Part shown: piece after piece, positions 51,868 to 62,060 of the stretch
How positions within the stretch are numbered: the first letter of the stretch is position 1
Layout: each line of letters begins with the position of its first letter
NCBI RefSeq assembly: GCF_003856835.1
Contig: NZ_CP034145.1
Coordinates: 2,728,001 to 2,792,000 of the forward strand
Source of the DNA: Haloplanus aerogenes
Lineage (GTDB): Archaea > Halobacteriota > Halobacteria > Halobacteriales > Haloferacaceae
Length of the DNA: 64,000 bases
Direction: 5' to 3'
Made by a program: the position numbers and the translations under genes
Notes under the pieces: generated by a model
The model's input: only the letters and a program-made list of their open reading frames with translations
Told to the model about the DNA's origin: nothing
Database searches by the model: none

Positions 51868-53550
51868 ATGAATTTACTGTCGAGTATCGTCGGGACGGTG
51901 TCCCAGGAGGCGAGTACCGTCGAAACGGCTGCCGATCGAGACGACGGCGAGACGCCGGATGTATCGATCGAGTCAGAGACGGACACGGGCCTCGGGTTCG
52001 GCGCGAACTTCCACACGATTCTGAACCACCTCAACACTCCCATCTTCATTCTCGACGCGGACGGCGATCTCGTCGTATGGAATCGGGCGCTCGAAGAGCT
52101 GACCCAGGAGTCCGAAGCGGGAGCGAAAGAACTCACCCGGGAACACGGCGTTACCGGTCCAGCCTTCTACCCCGACGGGCGACGGTCGAAAACGCTCGCC
52201 GACAAGGTCGTCGACGCGCCCGAACGGACCCACGAAGAGTACGACGTGCCGCGGATCACGGACGTCGACTACACACTCTACGGCGACGAGAGCGTGATGA
52301 CCGACGCCAACGGCAACGAGCGCCACATCGAGTTCACCGCCGCGCCCCTCTACGACGAAGACGACGAGTTCGTCGGGGTGGTCGAGATGATCCAGGACCG
52401 GACGGAGGACGCGCTCAAACAGCAGGAACTCGAGAGGCTCGTCGACGAACTGCAGTCGACGATGTACGCGATCGAGAACGGGAATCTCGGCGCCCGTGCC
52501 ACGCTCGGGGACGTAGAACACATCGACACGGAACTCCTCGAGGTCACGGAGAGCCTCAACGATATGGCGATCAAGTTGGAGGGGATGATCGACGAGGTCA
52601 TCGACATCGCGGATACGGTGTCGGAAACGAGTGAGGATCTGAGTAGCACCAGCGAGGAGGTGACCAGTTCGATCAAAGAGATCGAGACGTCCAGTGGGGA
52701 GATCGTCGACGGGGCAGACAACCTCGCCGAACAGGTCGAGGAAGCGGATACGAGTATCTCGAACCTCTCGGCGTCGATCGAGGAGATCACGGCGACGGCA
52801 AACGAGGTCAACGGGCAGTCGGAACAAGCGGCGGAACTGGCGACCGACGGCGTCGACGAGGCAACCGACGCGATCGAGCAGATCCAGAACGCCGTCGAAG
52901 CCGCCAACGAGATCGAGGACGACATCGACACCCTGGAACAGCAGATGGACGAGATCGGTGAGATCACGGATCTGATCTCGGACATCACCGACGAGACGAA
53001 CCTGCTCGCACTGAACGCGAACATCGAGGCGGCTCGGTCCGCAAACGGGAGCGACGGGTTCGGCGTCGTCGCGAACGAGATCAAGTCGCTCGCGGAGGAA
53101 TCGCAGGAGGCCACGGAGGAAATCGAGAACATCATCGAAGAGACACAGGAGCAGACGGCGGACGTGACGGACCAGATCGACGCCGCGACGGCGGAGATCA
53201 CGGGAGGGGCGAACGCCGTCGAAGAGCTGGTCACGGTCTTCGAGGAGATCGACGACGCGGTCTCTGACGCCAGTAATGGGGTTGCAGAGATCGCCGAAGC
53301 TGTCGAATCGCAGGCGGACGAAGCCGACCAGGTGAGTCACGTCGTGAAAGAGACGTCGACGATGTCCCAGCAGATTGCGGGGTCGATCCAGCAGATTTCG
53401 ACGGGGGTCGAACAGCAGTCGACGGCGATGTCCGAGACCGCGGAGATGGCCCAGGAGTTGAGCCACTCCAGTCGCCAGCTCCACGAGCAGGTCGCCCGGT
53501 TCGACACCGAGCAGGGGCAGACCGAACGGAACGCCGCATCGACCAGTTAG
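51868..53550 (+). CDS. Soluble PAS-domain methyl-accepting chemotaxis-type transducer
   Basis: 560 residues from ATG 51868; AAAATTTTT near 51836-51844 is placed as a TATA box. No membrane segment is present, so it is cytoplasmic. A PAS domain at about 45-180 (ILNHLNTPIFILDADGDLVVWNRALEEL) leads to a short HAMP-like region and a long helical signalling domain. Its hairpin tip is DLISDITDETNLLALNANIEAAR and continues FGVVANEIKSLAEES, near 365-410. These transducers drive CheA/CheW. No che genes are adjacent, but two PAS kinases follow on the same strand. Confidence 0.9.
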   Translation: MNLLSSIVGTVSQEASTVETAADRDDGETPDVSIESETDTGLGFGANFHTILNHLNTPIFILDADGDLVVWNRALEELTQESEAGAKELTREHGVTGPAFYPDGRRSKTLADKVVDAPERTHEEYDVPRITDVDYTLYGDESVMTDANGNERHIEFTAAPLYDEDDEFVGVVEMIQDRTEDALKQQELERLVDELQSTMYAIENGNLGARATLGDVEHIDTELLEVTESLNDMAIKLEGMIDEVIDIADTVSETSEDLSSTSEEVTSSIKEIETSSGEIVDGADNLAEQVEEADTSISNLSASIEEITATANEVNGQSEQAAELATDGVDEATDAIEQIQNAVEAANEIEDDIDTLEQQMDEIGEITDLISDITDETNLLALNANIEAARSANGSDGFGVVANEIKSLAEESQEATEEIENIIEETQEQTADVTDQIDAATAEITGGANAVEELVTVFEEIDDAVSDASNGVAEIAEAVESQADEADQVSHVVKETSTMSQQIAGSIQQISTGVEQQSTAMSETAEMAQELSHSSRQLHEQVARFDTEQGQTERNAASTS

Positions 53551-53688
53551 CGGGTCCGCCCCCGATCCGACGACGAGATACTGGCCCGTCGGTCGACAGG
53601 GTACGTGGAGGACGAGGCCCGCGAACAGTGGTATGCGGTGTGTCGTTCAGTCGACGTGGTGATCGGTCAGTGGGGAAGATACTATGGG

Positions 53689-53695
53689 CATAAAC
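53689..53695 (+). promoter_or_regulatory. TATA-like box of the REC-PAS kinase gene
   Basis: CATAAAC is centred 26 nt before ATG 53718. The spacing favours that start over ATG 53706 in the same frame. Confidence 0.4.
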
Positions 53696-53717
53696 ATCTA
53701 CTTGTATGAGAACAGCC

Positions 53718-56700
53718 ATGGGACGCTCTTACGGTAGCACATCTCTCTCAAGACCACTAGCTGAGGAACCAATTTCGGTCCTTCACGTCGATGATGAACC
53801 CGATTTCGCCGAGACGGCCGCTGATTTCTTTGAACAGAGGCAAGCCAGAATCGACATCACTGCGGTAGGCAGTGCTACTGAGGGGCTTGAGTACCTCTCG
53901 GAGGCGGACGTCGATTGTATCGTCAGCGATTACCGGATGGCTGGGATGGACGGCCTCGAATTTCTGGAGGCTGTGCGCGAGGAGTATCCCGATCTGCCGT
54001 ATATTCTACTCACCGGCAAGGGGAACGAGGACGTCGCCAGCGCCGCCATCTCGAAAGGCGTTACCGAGTACCTCCAAAAGAAGCCCGGCGCGGACCAGTT
54101 TTCCGTCTTAGCCAATCGCATCGAAAACGTGGTCGATCAGACGCGGGCAGAACGTCGCCTCGAAGAGAGCCAACGACGCTTCCAGACGCTACTGGACAAC
54201 GTTCCGGGCATCGTCTATCGCGGTCACAACGACCGGGGCTGGCCGATGCGCTTTCTCAGCGACGACTGCGTCGAACTGACCGGATACGAGCCGTCGGCAC
54301 TGGTCGACGGCGACGTTAGTTACGGTCGGGACATCATACACGAAGACGACCGCGACCGAGTCTGGGAAGTCGTCCAAGACGCTCTTTCGTCCCACGACCC
54401 CTTCCGCATCGAATATCGTATCCGGACTGCCGACGGCACGGAGAAGTGGGTCAGGGAGCAGGGACAGGGCGTCTTCGAAGACGGCGACGTCGTGGCTCTC
54501 GAAGGCTTCATCACGGACGTAACGGCTCGAAAGCAGTCGCAGAGACAACGCGAGTTCCAGTCTTCGTTGTTGGAAGCAAAGATGGAGGCCACTATCGATG
54601 GGCTACTCGTCATCGACGAGGATCGAACCGTCGCCTCCTACAACGACCAGTTCGTCGAGATGTGGGAGGTTCCGGATGAAGTAATCGAGACGAAATCGGA
54701 CGAAGCGCTGCTGGACTGGGCCGTCGATAACAAGCTTGCAGAACCCGAGGATTTCCTGACGCTGGTCGAAGACCTCTACGACCACCCCGACAGAACGAGT
54801 CGTGACGAAGTCCGACTCACGGACGGTCGCGTCTTCGACCGGTATTCGGCCCCGGTCGTCGGCGACGACGGGACCAACTACGGTCGCCTCTGGGTGTTTC
54901 GGGACATCACCGAGCGCACGGAATACGAGCGGGAACTCGAACGGCAAGAATTCCTGTTCAGCCGAGTGCAGGAGATCGCGTCCATCGGCATCTGGGAGTA
55001 CGATCCACAGTCGGGTGAGCTGATCTGGTCCGACGGCATTCGTCGCATTCACGGCGTCGACGACGACTACGAACCGACGTTAGCGGAGGGGATCGACTTC
55101 TATCACCCCGACGACCGTGACGAAATCGAAGCCACCGTCACCCGCGCAATCGAGGAGTGCGAGGGGTTCAATCGCGAACTGCGTATCGTCCGGCCGGACG
55201 GAGACGTCCGAAACGTTCGGACGTGGGGAGAAGTCAGCACGGACGAACACGGCGCGACGGAGGTCATTCGGGGGGTGTTTCAGGACATCACCGACCGCAA
55301 GGAGCGCGAAGAGCAACTCCAGACCTACGAGTACGTGTTCGAATCCGCCCTCAGCGCCCTCGCTATCGCGGGCCTCGATGGCGAATTGCGGTCGGTCAAC
55401 GCCGCCTTCTGTGAGATGTGGGGATACGAGGACTGCGAGGATCTCCTGAGCCAGTCAGTCACCGACTTCTGGACGGAGCCCGAGGCGGCGGCGAACGTCG
55501 TCGACGCGATTCGAGAGACGGGCCGTTGGGAGGGTGGACTCCAAGGGGTTCGCGAGGACGGAACCACGTTCGACACCTACTGTTCCGCGAGTACGGTGAC
55601 CGACGACGACGGCGACCCGATTGCGCTGATGTCGTCGTTCGTCGACGTCACCGAGCGCAACCGACACGAGCAGAAACTCGCCGAGGAGCGCGAGAAATAC
55701 GCGACGCTGGTCGAACAGAGCCACGATGGGATCGCGATCATCCAAGACGGAGCGTTCGTCTTCGTCAACTCCCGACTGTCGGACATCGTCGGCTACGAAG
55801 AATCCGACCTCCTCGGGATGCCTATCATCGACCTGATCACGCCGAAGAGCCGAGAACTGGTCCAGAAGCGCCACGAGCAACGGCTGGACCCGGGCGCCGA
55901 CGACCCACCCTCGCAGTACACCCTGACGTTCGAGACGGCTGATGGACGCGAAAGAGTCGGGGAGGTCAGTGCCGCCGTGATTCAGTACGAGGGTGCGCCG
56001 GCGGTGTTGACGTCGGTTCGGGACGTGACCGAACGACAGCAATACGAAGACGAGTTGGAGCGGGTCAACGAGGAACTGGAAGTGTTGAATCGGGTCGTTC
56101 GCCACGACATCCGCAACGACATGACGGTCATCCTCGGCTGGGCCGAAATGCTCGGAGAGCACGTCGACGACGACGGAAAGGAGCGTCTCGAAACGATTCT
56201 CACGGGCGGCAAACACGTCGTCGAACTCACGGAAATCGCTCGCGACTACGTCGAGACGCTAACGGGTGACGGCGCGGTCGACGTCAAACCCGTGCAATTG
56301 GATCCGATGCTCAGGAACGAGATCATGCTCCGTCGAGAGGCGTACCCCGACGCGGATATCGTCGTCGAAGAGCCGATTCCGGATGTCGGCGTGCAAGCGA
56401 ACGAGATGCTGTCCTCCGTGTTCCGGAACCTGCTGAACAACGCTGTCCAACACAACGACAAGGACAGGCCGGTCGTCGAGGTAACTATCCGCGAGAGAGC
56501 GGACGAGGTCGAAGTGACGGTCGCGGACAACGGGCCGGGAGTGCCCGAATCCCAACGCGAGACGATATTCGGGAAGGGCGAGATGGGCCTCGATAGCGGT
56601 GGAACGGGCATCGGGCTCTACCTCGTCCACACGCTGGTCAAGCAGTACGGCGGCGACGTTCGGGTCGAAGACAACGACCCAGAGGGTGCGGCCTTTACCG

Positions 56701-56723
56701 TAACGCTCCCGAGAGCGGGGTGA
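53718..56723 (+). CDS. Hybrid sensor kinase: receiver, five PAS domains, histidine kinase
   Basis: 1,001 residues from ATG 53718 (ATG 53706 adds four). A receiver at about 20-135 has ISVLHVDDEPDFAETAADFF, the phospho-Asp in CIVSDYRMAGMDG, and a Lys in YLQKKPG. Five PAS domains follow, beginning near 148 (LLDNVPGIVY), 285 (MEATIDGLLV), 415 (VQEIASIGIW), 552 (ESALSALAI) and 680 (VEQSHDGIAI). The kinase has its His in VVRHDIRNDM near 806, an N-box NLLNNAVQHN near 910, and ATP-lid motifs DNGPGVP and GGTGIGLYLV. It has no membrane segment. Inputs are unknown. Confidence 0.9.
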   Translation: MGRSYGSTSLSRPLAEEPISVLHVDDEPDFAETAADFFEQRQARIDITAVGSATEGLEYLSEADVDCIVSDYRMAGMDGLEFLEAVREEYPDLPYILLTGKGNEDVASAAISKGVTEYLQKKPGADQFSVLANRIENVVDQTRAERRLEESQRRFQTLLDNVPGIVYRGHNDRGWPMRFLSDDCVELTGYEPSALVDGDVSYGRDIIHEDDRDRVWEVVQDALSSHDPFRIEYRIRTADGTEKWVREQGQGVFEDGDVVALEGFITDVTARKQSQRQREFQSSLLEAKMEATIDGLLVIDEDRTVASYNDQFVEMWEVPDEVIETKSDEALLDWAVDNKLAEPEDFLTLVEDLYDHPDRTSRDEVRLTDGRVFDRYSAPVVGDDGTNYGRLWVFRDITERTEYERELERQEFLFSRVQEIASIGIWEYDPQSGELIWSDGIRRIHGVDDDYEPTLAEGIDFYHPDDRDEIEATVTRAIEECEGFNRELRIVRPDGDVRNVRTWGEVSTDEHGATEVIRGVFQDITDRKEREEQLQTYEYVFESALSALAIAGLDGELRSVNAAFCEMWGYEDCEDLLSQSVTDFWTEPEAAANVVDAIRETGRWEGGLQGVREDGTTFDTYCSASTVTDDDGDPIALMSSFVDVTERNRHEQKLAEEREKYATLVEQSHDGIAIIQDGAFVFVNSRLSDIVGYEESDLLGMPIIDLITPKSRELVQKRHEQRLDPGADDPPSQYTLTFETADGRERVGEVSAAVIQYEGAPAVLTSVRDVTERQQYEDELERVNEELEVLNRVVRHDIRNDMTVILGWAEMLGEHVDDDGKERLETILTGGKHVVELTEIARDYVETLTGDGAVDVKPVQLDPMLRNEIMLRREAYPDADIVVEEPIPDVGVQANEMLSSVFRNLLNNAVQHNDKDRPVVEVTIRERADEVEVTVADNGPGVPESQRETIFGKGEMGLDSGGTGIGLYLVHTLVKQYGGDVRVEDNDPEGAAFTVTLPRAG

Positions 56724-56767
56724 CGAATCGTCTTCGCCAGTGACCGCTCCGACAGGCTCCCCGAATC

Positions 56768-56779
56768 TATATTATAAAT
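56768..56779 (+). promoter_or_regulatory. TATA box of the KaiC-like gene
   Basis: TATATTATAAAT is centred about 25 nt before ATG 56798. It supports that start over GTG 56783 and gives the KaiC-like gene its own promoter. Confidence 0.6.
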
Positions 56780-56797
56780 CGAGTGCACTTTTTCGGC

Positions 56798-57535
56798 ATG
56801 TCTTTCGATACCACCCCACAAAAAATCGAATCCGGAACGTCCGGACTCGACGACGTGCTACACGGGGGACTCCTCTCGGGCCACACAGCGATCGTCACTG
56901 GTGGACCGAGGACGGGAAAGACTATCTTGGCCCTCCAATTTCTCGCGGCCGCCGATGGTGACGCGCTGTATATCGGCTTCGAAGAGCGCGAACGAGAACT
57001 GCGACGGAACGCAGAACACCTCGGGATCGATCTGTCTGATGTCTCGATATTGGATCTAAGCGCGAAGGGAGACCACTTCTTCTCCGAAGAGGCGTACACC
57101 CTCTTCTCCAGCGAGGAGGTCGAAGGTGAAAAGTTGCTCAAACAAATCGCCTCGGCAATCGAGAACTACGACGTTGATCGTCTCGTCGTCGACCCGCTCT
57201 CGGAACTCCGCTCGCTGCTCCCCGACGACTTCCAGTTCCGTCGCAACATCTCCTCGCTGTTCAACACGCTCAACGACCGGGACATCACGGGCGAGTTCAG
57301 ATCGACGAACTACCAGACCAGCTATCTGGCAGACAACCTCATCTTCCTGCAGTATCTAGAAGTCGACGGCGACATCGAGAAGGCAATCGGCGTGCTGAAA
57401 AAGCGCTTCGGCGGGTTCGAACAGTCGTTACGCGAGCTGTGGATCGACACCGGTGGACTCCATGTCGGCGAGCGACTGAGCGGCTACCGTGGGATCCTCA
57501 CCGGAACCCCGGAACCGACCACCGAGGATCGGTAG
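56798..57535 (+). CDS. Single-domain KaiC/RAD55-like ATPase
   Basis: 245 residues from ATG 56798. It opens with the KaiC pattern KIESGTSGLDDVLHGGLLSGHTAIVTGG. Walker A is GGPRTGKT with Arg where Gly is usual (GPGTGKT), the paired glutamates are GFEERERELRRNAEHLG, and Walker B is RLVVDPLSELRSLL. It has one KaiC domain only, so it is not a clock KaiC but a member of the archaeal KaiC-like family, several of which modulate two-component signalling. It ends 22 nt before a PAS kinase gene on the same strand, so the two are probably co-expressed. Confidence 0.88.
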   Translation: MSFDTTPQKIESGTSGLDDVLHGGLLSGHTAIVTGGPRTGKTILALQFLAAADGDALYIGFEERERELRRNAEHLGIDLSDVSILDLSAKGDHFFSEEAYTLFSSEEVEGEKLLKQIASAIENYDVDRLVVDPLSELRSLLPDDFQFRRNISSLFNTLNDRDITGEFRSTNYQTSYLADNLIFLQYLEVDGDIEKAIGVLKKRFGGFEQSLRELWIDTGGLHVGERLSGYRGILTGTPEPTTEDR

Positions 57536-57557
57536 CCCGGCCGGAGCAGAGATCCCA

Positions 57558-60500
57558 ATGAACGAGGTTATCGGACGTGGTGCGACGCGAATAGCCCTTC
57601 GGGTGAGTCGCGACCGTAATCGACGCCTGCTTGCCGACCTCCTCGCGGATCACGACGTCGTCGATATCACCGATACCGTCCCGGGAGGGACCGATCTCTG
57701 CATCGTCGATGATCGAGGGTTGACTCGGATAGCGACAGCGCTCACCGACTGGAAGCACGACCAACAGCCGACCTACGCGCCGGTACTTCTCCTGTCCGAG
57801 TCGAGCAGAACGAATCCATGGAAACGGTACGGCGGTCGGTTAGGTGAGCAAATCGACGCCATCCAGCCGATCCCGGCCCCGAAAATGGCGATTCGCACAC
57901 GCGTCGAGTCGTTGCTGGAGACACGACGGTACTCCGAAGAGTTGGCGAGTGAACGTCAGTTGGTCGAGCAAATCTTCGACACGAGTCCGATAGCCAAGGT
58001 CGTCCTCGACGCCGACGGCAATATCGTGCGAGCGAACCAGCGCGCCGAGGACGTACTCGGACTGAGGAGATCGGAGCTCTCCGAGCGATCGTACGATTCC
58101 CCGGAGTGGCGGATCATCGACGAGAACGGCGACCCGATCCCGAGCGACGATCTCCCCTTCTCTCGGGTCATGAGGTCGGGCGAACCGGTCTACGGCTACG
58201 AACATGGGATCGAGCGTCTCGACGGGGACCGAGCGTGGCTCTCGATCAATATGGGACCGATCCTCGACGAGAACGGTGAGATCGACTATCTCGTGAGTTC
58301 CATCGAGGACGTCACCGAGCGCAAGCGACTCGAACGTGAACTACGGGAGTCCGATGAACTCCACCGGGCCACGCTGAGCAACATCATGGATACGGTGTTC
58401 ATCACCGACGACGCGGGCCGGTTCACGTACATCTGCCCGAACGTCCACTTCATCTTCGGGTACACGGCCGACGAGGTTCGAGAGATGGGAACAGTAGAGG
58501 CATTGCTTGGGGAAGATCCCGCACCAGATGGGGTTGCCGACGGGGAGACGGCCGAAAATATCGATTGGCAAGTCACCGACTCCGAAGGGGAAGAACACAT
58601 TTTGCTGGTCACGGTGACCTCGGTCTCGATTCAAGACGGGTCGAGACTCTACAGCGCCCGTGACGTCACGGACCTCGTCGAATCCGAGCGTCGGCTCGAA
58701 CTCGAGCGAGAGCGCCTCGAAACCGTCGTCTCGAATGCCCCACTCATCCTCTCCGCCGTCGACAGCGACGGGACGATCACGCTCAGCAAAGGGAAACAGC
58801 TCGAACAGATCGGCCTCGAACCCGGAGAACTGGTAGGAAAGTCAGTGGAGGACGCGTTCGGCGACGTGCCGGAGATTCTCGACAACGTCGAGCGGGCACT
58901 CGACGGCGAGGAATTCTGGACGGAAACGCGCATCGGAGACCGGTATCTTCAGGCGTGGCATCAGCCCGTGTTCGAGGACGGCGACGTGGCTCACGTAATC
59001 GTCGTCGCGCAGGACATCACGGATCGCAAACGCCAAGAGGAACGGTTCCAGGCGTTCGTCGAGGGGTCCTCGGACATCATCACCGTCCTCGGCAGTGGGG
59101 GGGTCGTCGAGTACGTGAGTCCCTCCGTCGAGCGCATTCTCGGATACGACCCCGACGAACTGGTCGGTGAGAACGCGTTCGACATAATCCATCCGGAGGA
59201 CCGCGACGACCTCGTCGCGGGCTTTGCAGAACTTTCCAGGGAGGACGGGGAGACGTTTACCAAGCGGTATCGAACGAGACACGCGGACGGGTCGTGGCGG
59301 TGGACGGAATCTCGAACGACCAAGCGACCGGACATGGCCCAGGGGAGATACGTCGTCAACACGCGCGACGTCACCGAGCAGGTAGATGTCGAACGAAAGC
59401 TCCGTAGGACCGAGCAGAGTCGCTCGCTCGCACTCAAAGTCTCCCAGGCCGGTGTCTGGGAGTGGAACCTGGAAACCGACGAGGTGATATGGAACGAGGC
59501 GATGGAGGCGCTGTTCGGAATCAACCCGGACACGTTCGAGGGGACCTACGAAGCATTTGCCGACCGCCTCCACCCCGAGGACCTCCCCGACGTCGAAGCG
59601 GCCATCGAACAGTCCATCGAACAGGACGAGCCGTTCCACACGTCGTTTCGAATCGTCCGGGACGACGGTGTCGAACGCTGGGTCGAGGCACGAGGAAAAG
59701 TCGTCTCCGATGGGGCCGGGGCCCCGGAACGAATGTTGGGCGTTAACGTCGATATCACCGAGCGAAAAGAGCGAGAACGCGAGCTCGAACAGTACGAGAC
59801 AATCGTCGAGACGGCGGCCGACCCGATCTACGTACTCGACGACGATGGCCAAGTTACGCTGGTGAACGAAGCGTTCACAGCGGCGGTTGGTCTCGCGAAA
59901 TCTGAGATCACGGGGGAGAAGGTCACGACGTTACTGGACCGGGACGACGTCGAGGCAAGCCTCGTACGCGTTGAGGAACTGAGTGAAGGCGCCGGGAGTC
60001 ACGAGACGCTCGAAGTGTCCGTTTCGACACCGGAAGGGCAACGGCAGTACGAGGTCAATATCACACCCATCACCGGTGCTGAAGACGGCGTATCGGGGAC
60101 GGTAGGCGTCGCACGCGAGGTCACCGACCTCAGGGAACACGAGCGTCAGCTTCGGCGGACACAACGGGCAATCGAAGCCTCCGGCCACGCCATCTACATC
60201 ACGGATCCCGATGGAGTAATCGAGTACGTCAACCCGGCCTTCGAAGAGATCACGGGCTATGCGCGAGAGGAGGTGATTGGGAACACGCCGCAGCTCTTGA
60301 GTTCGGGAGAGCTTCCGGAGACCCACTATGCGGAGCTCTGGGCGACGATCAAATCGGGCGACATCTGGGACGAGGAGATCGTCAACGAGCGAAAGGACGG
60401 CGGGCAGTATCACGCCGCTCAGACGATCGCGCCGATCATGGACGAAAACAGCCGAATCGAGGGGTTCGTCGCCATCCAGACGGACATCACCGATCACAAG

Positions 60501-61175
60501 GATCGCCTCCAGCAGTTGCGGGTCATGGATCGCGTGCTCCGGCACAATCTGCACAACGACATGAACGTCATCCGGGGGTTCGCCGAGATAGTTCGACAGG
60601 AGGCCGAAGACCCAGTGTCGAACTATGGAAAACAGATCGTCGAACACAGTGACCACCTCCTGAACCTCACTGACAAACAGCGGAAGATCACCGAGGTTCT
60701 CTCGTCGGAGCCACATCGCGAGTCGGTCGATGCGGTGTCCACAGTCCAACGGACCGTCGAGATGATCTCGAAAAACTATCCGGACGCACGCATCGATCTC
60801 GACCTTCCGGAAGAGGCGACCGTGTCGGCAACTGATGGCCTCGGACAGGCCATCGAAGAGTTGGTGAGCAACGCGATCACGCACACCGATCGGGAAGTCC
60901 CCGACGTAGCGATTCAGGTCACGAACGACGTTGAGACCGTCCAGATTCGGATCGCGGATACCGGTCCCGGTATTCCGGAGATGGATCGCCGGGTCGTGCT
61001 GGGTAAACACGAGGTCGAGCAACTCTATCACGGGACTGGATTAGGACTCTGGCTCGTCTCGTGGATCATCCGACGCTCCAACGGAAGTCTGTGGTTCGAG
61101 GAAAACGAGCCACGCGGGTCGGTGGTCGTGATCACGCTTCGAAAACCGACCGACGCAACGAATGGATTGTCCTAG
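57558..61175 (+). CDS. Multi-PAS sensor histidine kinase (seven PAS domains)
   Basis: 1,205 residues from ATG 57558. The first 115 residues look like a degenerate receiver (DLCIVDDRGLTRIATAL, then YAPVLLLSESSR) without a clear full acidic pocket. Seven PAS domains begin near 133, 265, 385, 500, 620, 748 and 870. The kinase has its His in MDRVLRHNLHNDMNVI near 990, then EELVSNAITHTDR, DTGPGIP and GTGLGLWLVSW. There are no membrane helices. It follows the KaiC-like gene by 22 nt, the spacing of one operon. No output regulator with a DNA-binding domain is visible nearby. Confidence 0.9.
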   Translation: MNEVIGRGATRIALRVSRDRNRRLLADLLADHDVVDITDTVPGGTDLCIVDDRGLTRIATALTDWKHDQQPTYAPVLLLSESSRTNPWKRYGGRLGEQIDAIQPIPAPKMAIRTRVESLLETRRYSEELASERQLVEQIFDTSPIAKVVLDADGNIVRANQRAEDVLGLRRSELSERSYDSPEWRIIDENGDPIPSDDLPFSRVMRSGEPVYGYEHGIERLDGDRAWLSINMGPILDENGEIDYLVSSIEDVTERKRLERELRESDELHRATLSNIMDTVFITDDAGRFTYICPNVHFIFGYTADEVREMGTVEALLGEDPAPDGVADGETAENIDWQVTDSEGEEHILLVTVTSVSIQDGSRLYSARDVTDLVESERRLELERERLETVVSNAPLILSAVDSDGTITLSKGKQLEQIGLEPGELVGKSVEDAFGDVPEILDNVERALDGEEFWTETRIGDRYLQAWHQPVFEDGDVAHVIVVAQDITDRKRQEERFQAFVEGSSDIITVLGSGGVVEYVSPSVERILGYDPDELVGENAFDIIHPEDRDDLVAGFAELSREDGETFTKRYRTRHADGSWRWTESRTTKRPDMAQGRYVVNTRDVTEQVDVERKLRRTEQSRSLALKVSQAGVWEWNLETDEVIWNEAMEALFGINPDTFEGTYEAFADRLHPEDLPDVEAAIEQSIEQDEPFHTSFRIVRDDGVERWVEARGKVVSDGAGAPERMLGVNVDITERKERERELEQYETIVETAADPIYVLDDDGQVTLVNEAFTAAVGLAKSEITGEKVTTLLDRDDVEASLVRVEELSEGAGSHETLEVSVSTPEGQRQYEVNITPITGAEDGVSGTVGVAREVTDLREHERQLRRTQRAIEASGHAIYITDPDGVIEYVNPAFEEITGYAREEVIGNTPQLLSSGELPETHYAELWATIKSGDIWDEEIVNERKDGGQYHAAQTIAPIMDENSRIEGFVAIQTDITDHKDRLQQLRVMDRVLRHNLHNDMNVIRGFAEIVRQEAEDPVSNYGKQIVEHSDHLLNLTDKQRKITEVLSSEPHRESVDAVSTVQRTVEMISKNYPDARIDLDLPEEATVSATDGLGQAIEELVSNAITHTDREVPDVAIQVTNDVETVQIRIADTGPGIPEMDRRVVLGKHEVEQLYHGTGLGLWLVSWIIRRSNGSLWFEENEPRGSVVVITLRKPTDATNGLS

Positions 61176-61442
61176 CCCGGTTGTGACTAACGCGCGGTGC
61201 GAACAGCCGATGAGCAAGCGCTCGCAGTGGTGACGAATCGGCGTTCAGATCGGCCGCGCTCGGCCTGTCAGGCGACGGACGGGCGTGATCGACTCCGAGA
61301 GATGCTCCGAACTCCCGCTAGACGGTGATCCATCTGCACTGCAGTCTCGACTGTCGCGGGATAATTCATATCGCGACATGCGATTTATGCGCCGTTTTCG
61401 GGAACCAGTATCTTCAATTGGACCGGCGGCCGAAAGACAGCT

Positions 61443-61616
61443 ATGAGCCTCGAGATGGAACACGACTGCCCGGAGTGCTCGAACGACACCTTCTGGCGGA
61501 CTGCGAGCACGACGCTCCACCTGGGCGAGAAGACGAAGTGGACGTGTACCGACTGCGACTACGGGCTGGTTCGTGTCGACGGCATCGACAGCTCCGACAA
61601 CTACGGCGCCTTCTGA
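61443..61616 (+). CDS. Small zinc beta-ribbon protein (DUF7838-like)
   Basis: 57 residues from ATG 61443. Two CxxC knuckles, CPEC and CTDC, near 9-12 and 35-38, enclose strands (FWRTASTTLHLGEKTKW), followed by YGLVRVDGIDSSDNYGAF. This is the classic four-Cys zinc ribbon widespread in haloarchaea. The role is unknown. It is convergent with gcvH. Confidence 0.75.
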   Translation: MSLEMEHDCPECSNDTFWRTASTTLHLGEKTKWTCTDCDYGLVRVDGIDSSDNYGAF

Positions 61617-61676
61617 GACCGTCGGCCGAACTGATTCGGGAGTAGGGGTGCTATATCGACGAACAGCCGACAGCCG

Positions 61677-62060
61677 TCACTCGATCTGCTCGCGGTACTC
61701 GTCGGCCGAGAGCAGGTCGTCGAACTCGCTCTCCGAACTCGGTTCGATTTCGATCATCCAGCCCTCGCCGTAGGGGTCCTCGTTGACCAGTTCGGGTGCG
61801 TCGAACAGATCCTCGTTGACGGCGAGGACGGTCCCCGAGACGGGCGAAACGAGGTCGGAGACGGCCTTGATGCTTTCGACGACGCCGAACTCGCCCTCTT
61901 TCGTCACGTCGTCGCCCTCGGCCGGGAGTTCGACGAACACCACGTCGCCCAACTCGTCCTGTGCGAAGTCGGTGATGCCGATCCGAACGCTGTCGCCGTC
62001 GGTGGTCGTCCATTCGTGCGATTCCAGATACCGTCGATCCGTGGGTACGTCGAAGCTCAT
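61677..62060 (-). CDS. gcvH: Glycine cleavage system H protein
   Basis: 127 residues. The lipoyl domain has the modified lysine in [18 protein letters not shown] near 60-77. GcvH carries the aminomethyl group between the P, T and L proteins. Its ATG overlaps the gcvT stop by four nt, so the two are coupled. No gcvP gene follows on this strand; the next DNA holds a convergent zinc-ribbon gene. Confidence 0.95.
   Translation of the reverse strand: MSFDVPTDRRYLESHEWTTTDGDSVRIGITDFAQDELGDVVFVELPAEGDDVTKEGEFGVVESIKAVSDLVSPVSGTVLAVNEDLFDAPELVNEDPYGEGWMIEIEPSSESEFDDLLSADEYREQIE

Noticed and set aside
51973..53484. 503-codon minus-strand frame opposite the chemotaxis-type transducer
   Set aside because: Repetitive Leu/Arg/Asp composition mirrors the coiled coil on the other strand.
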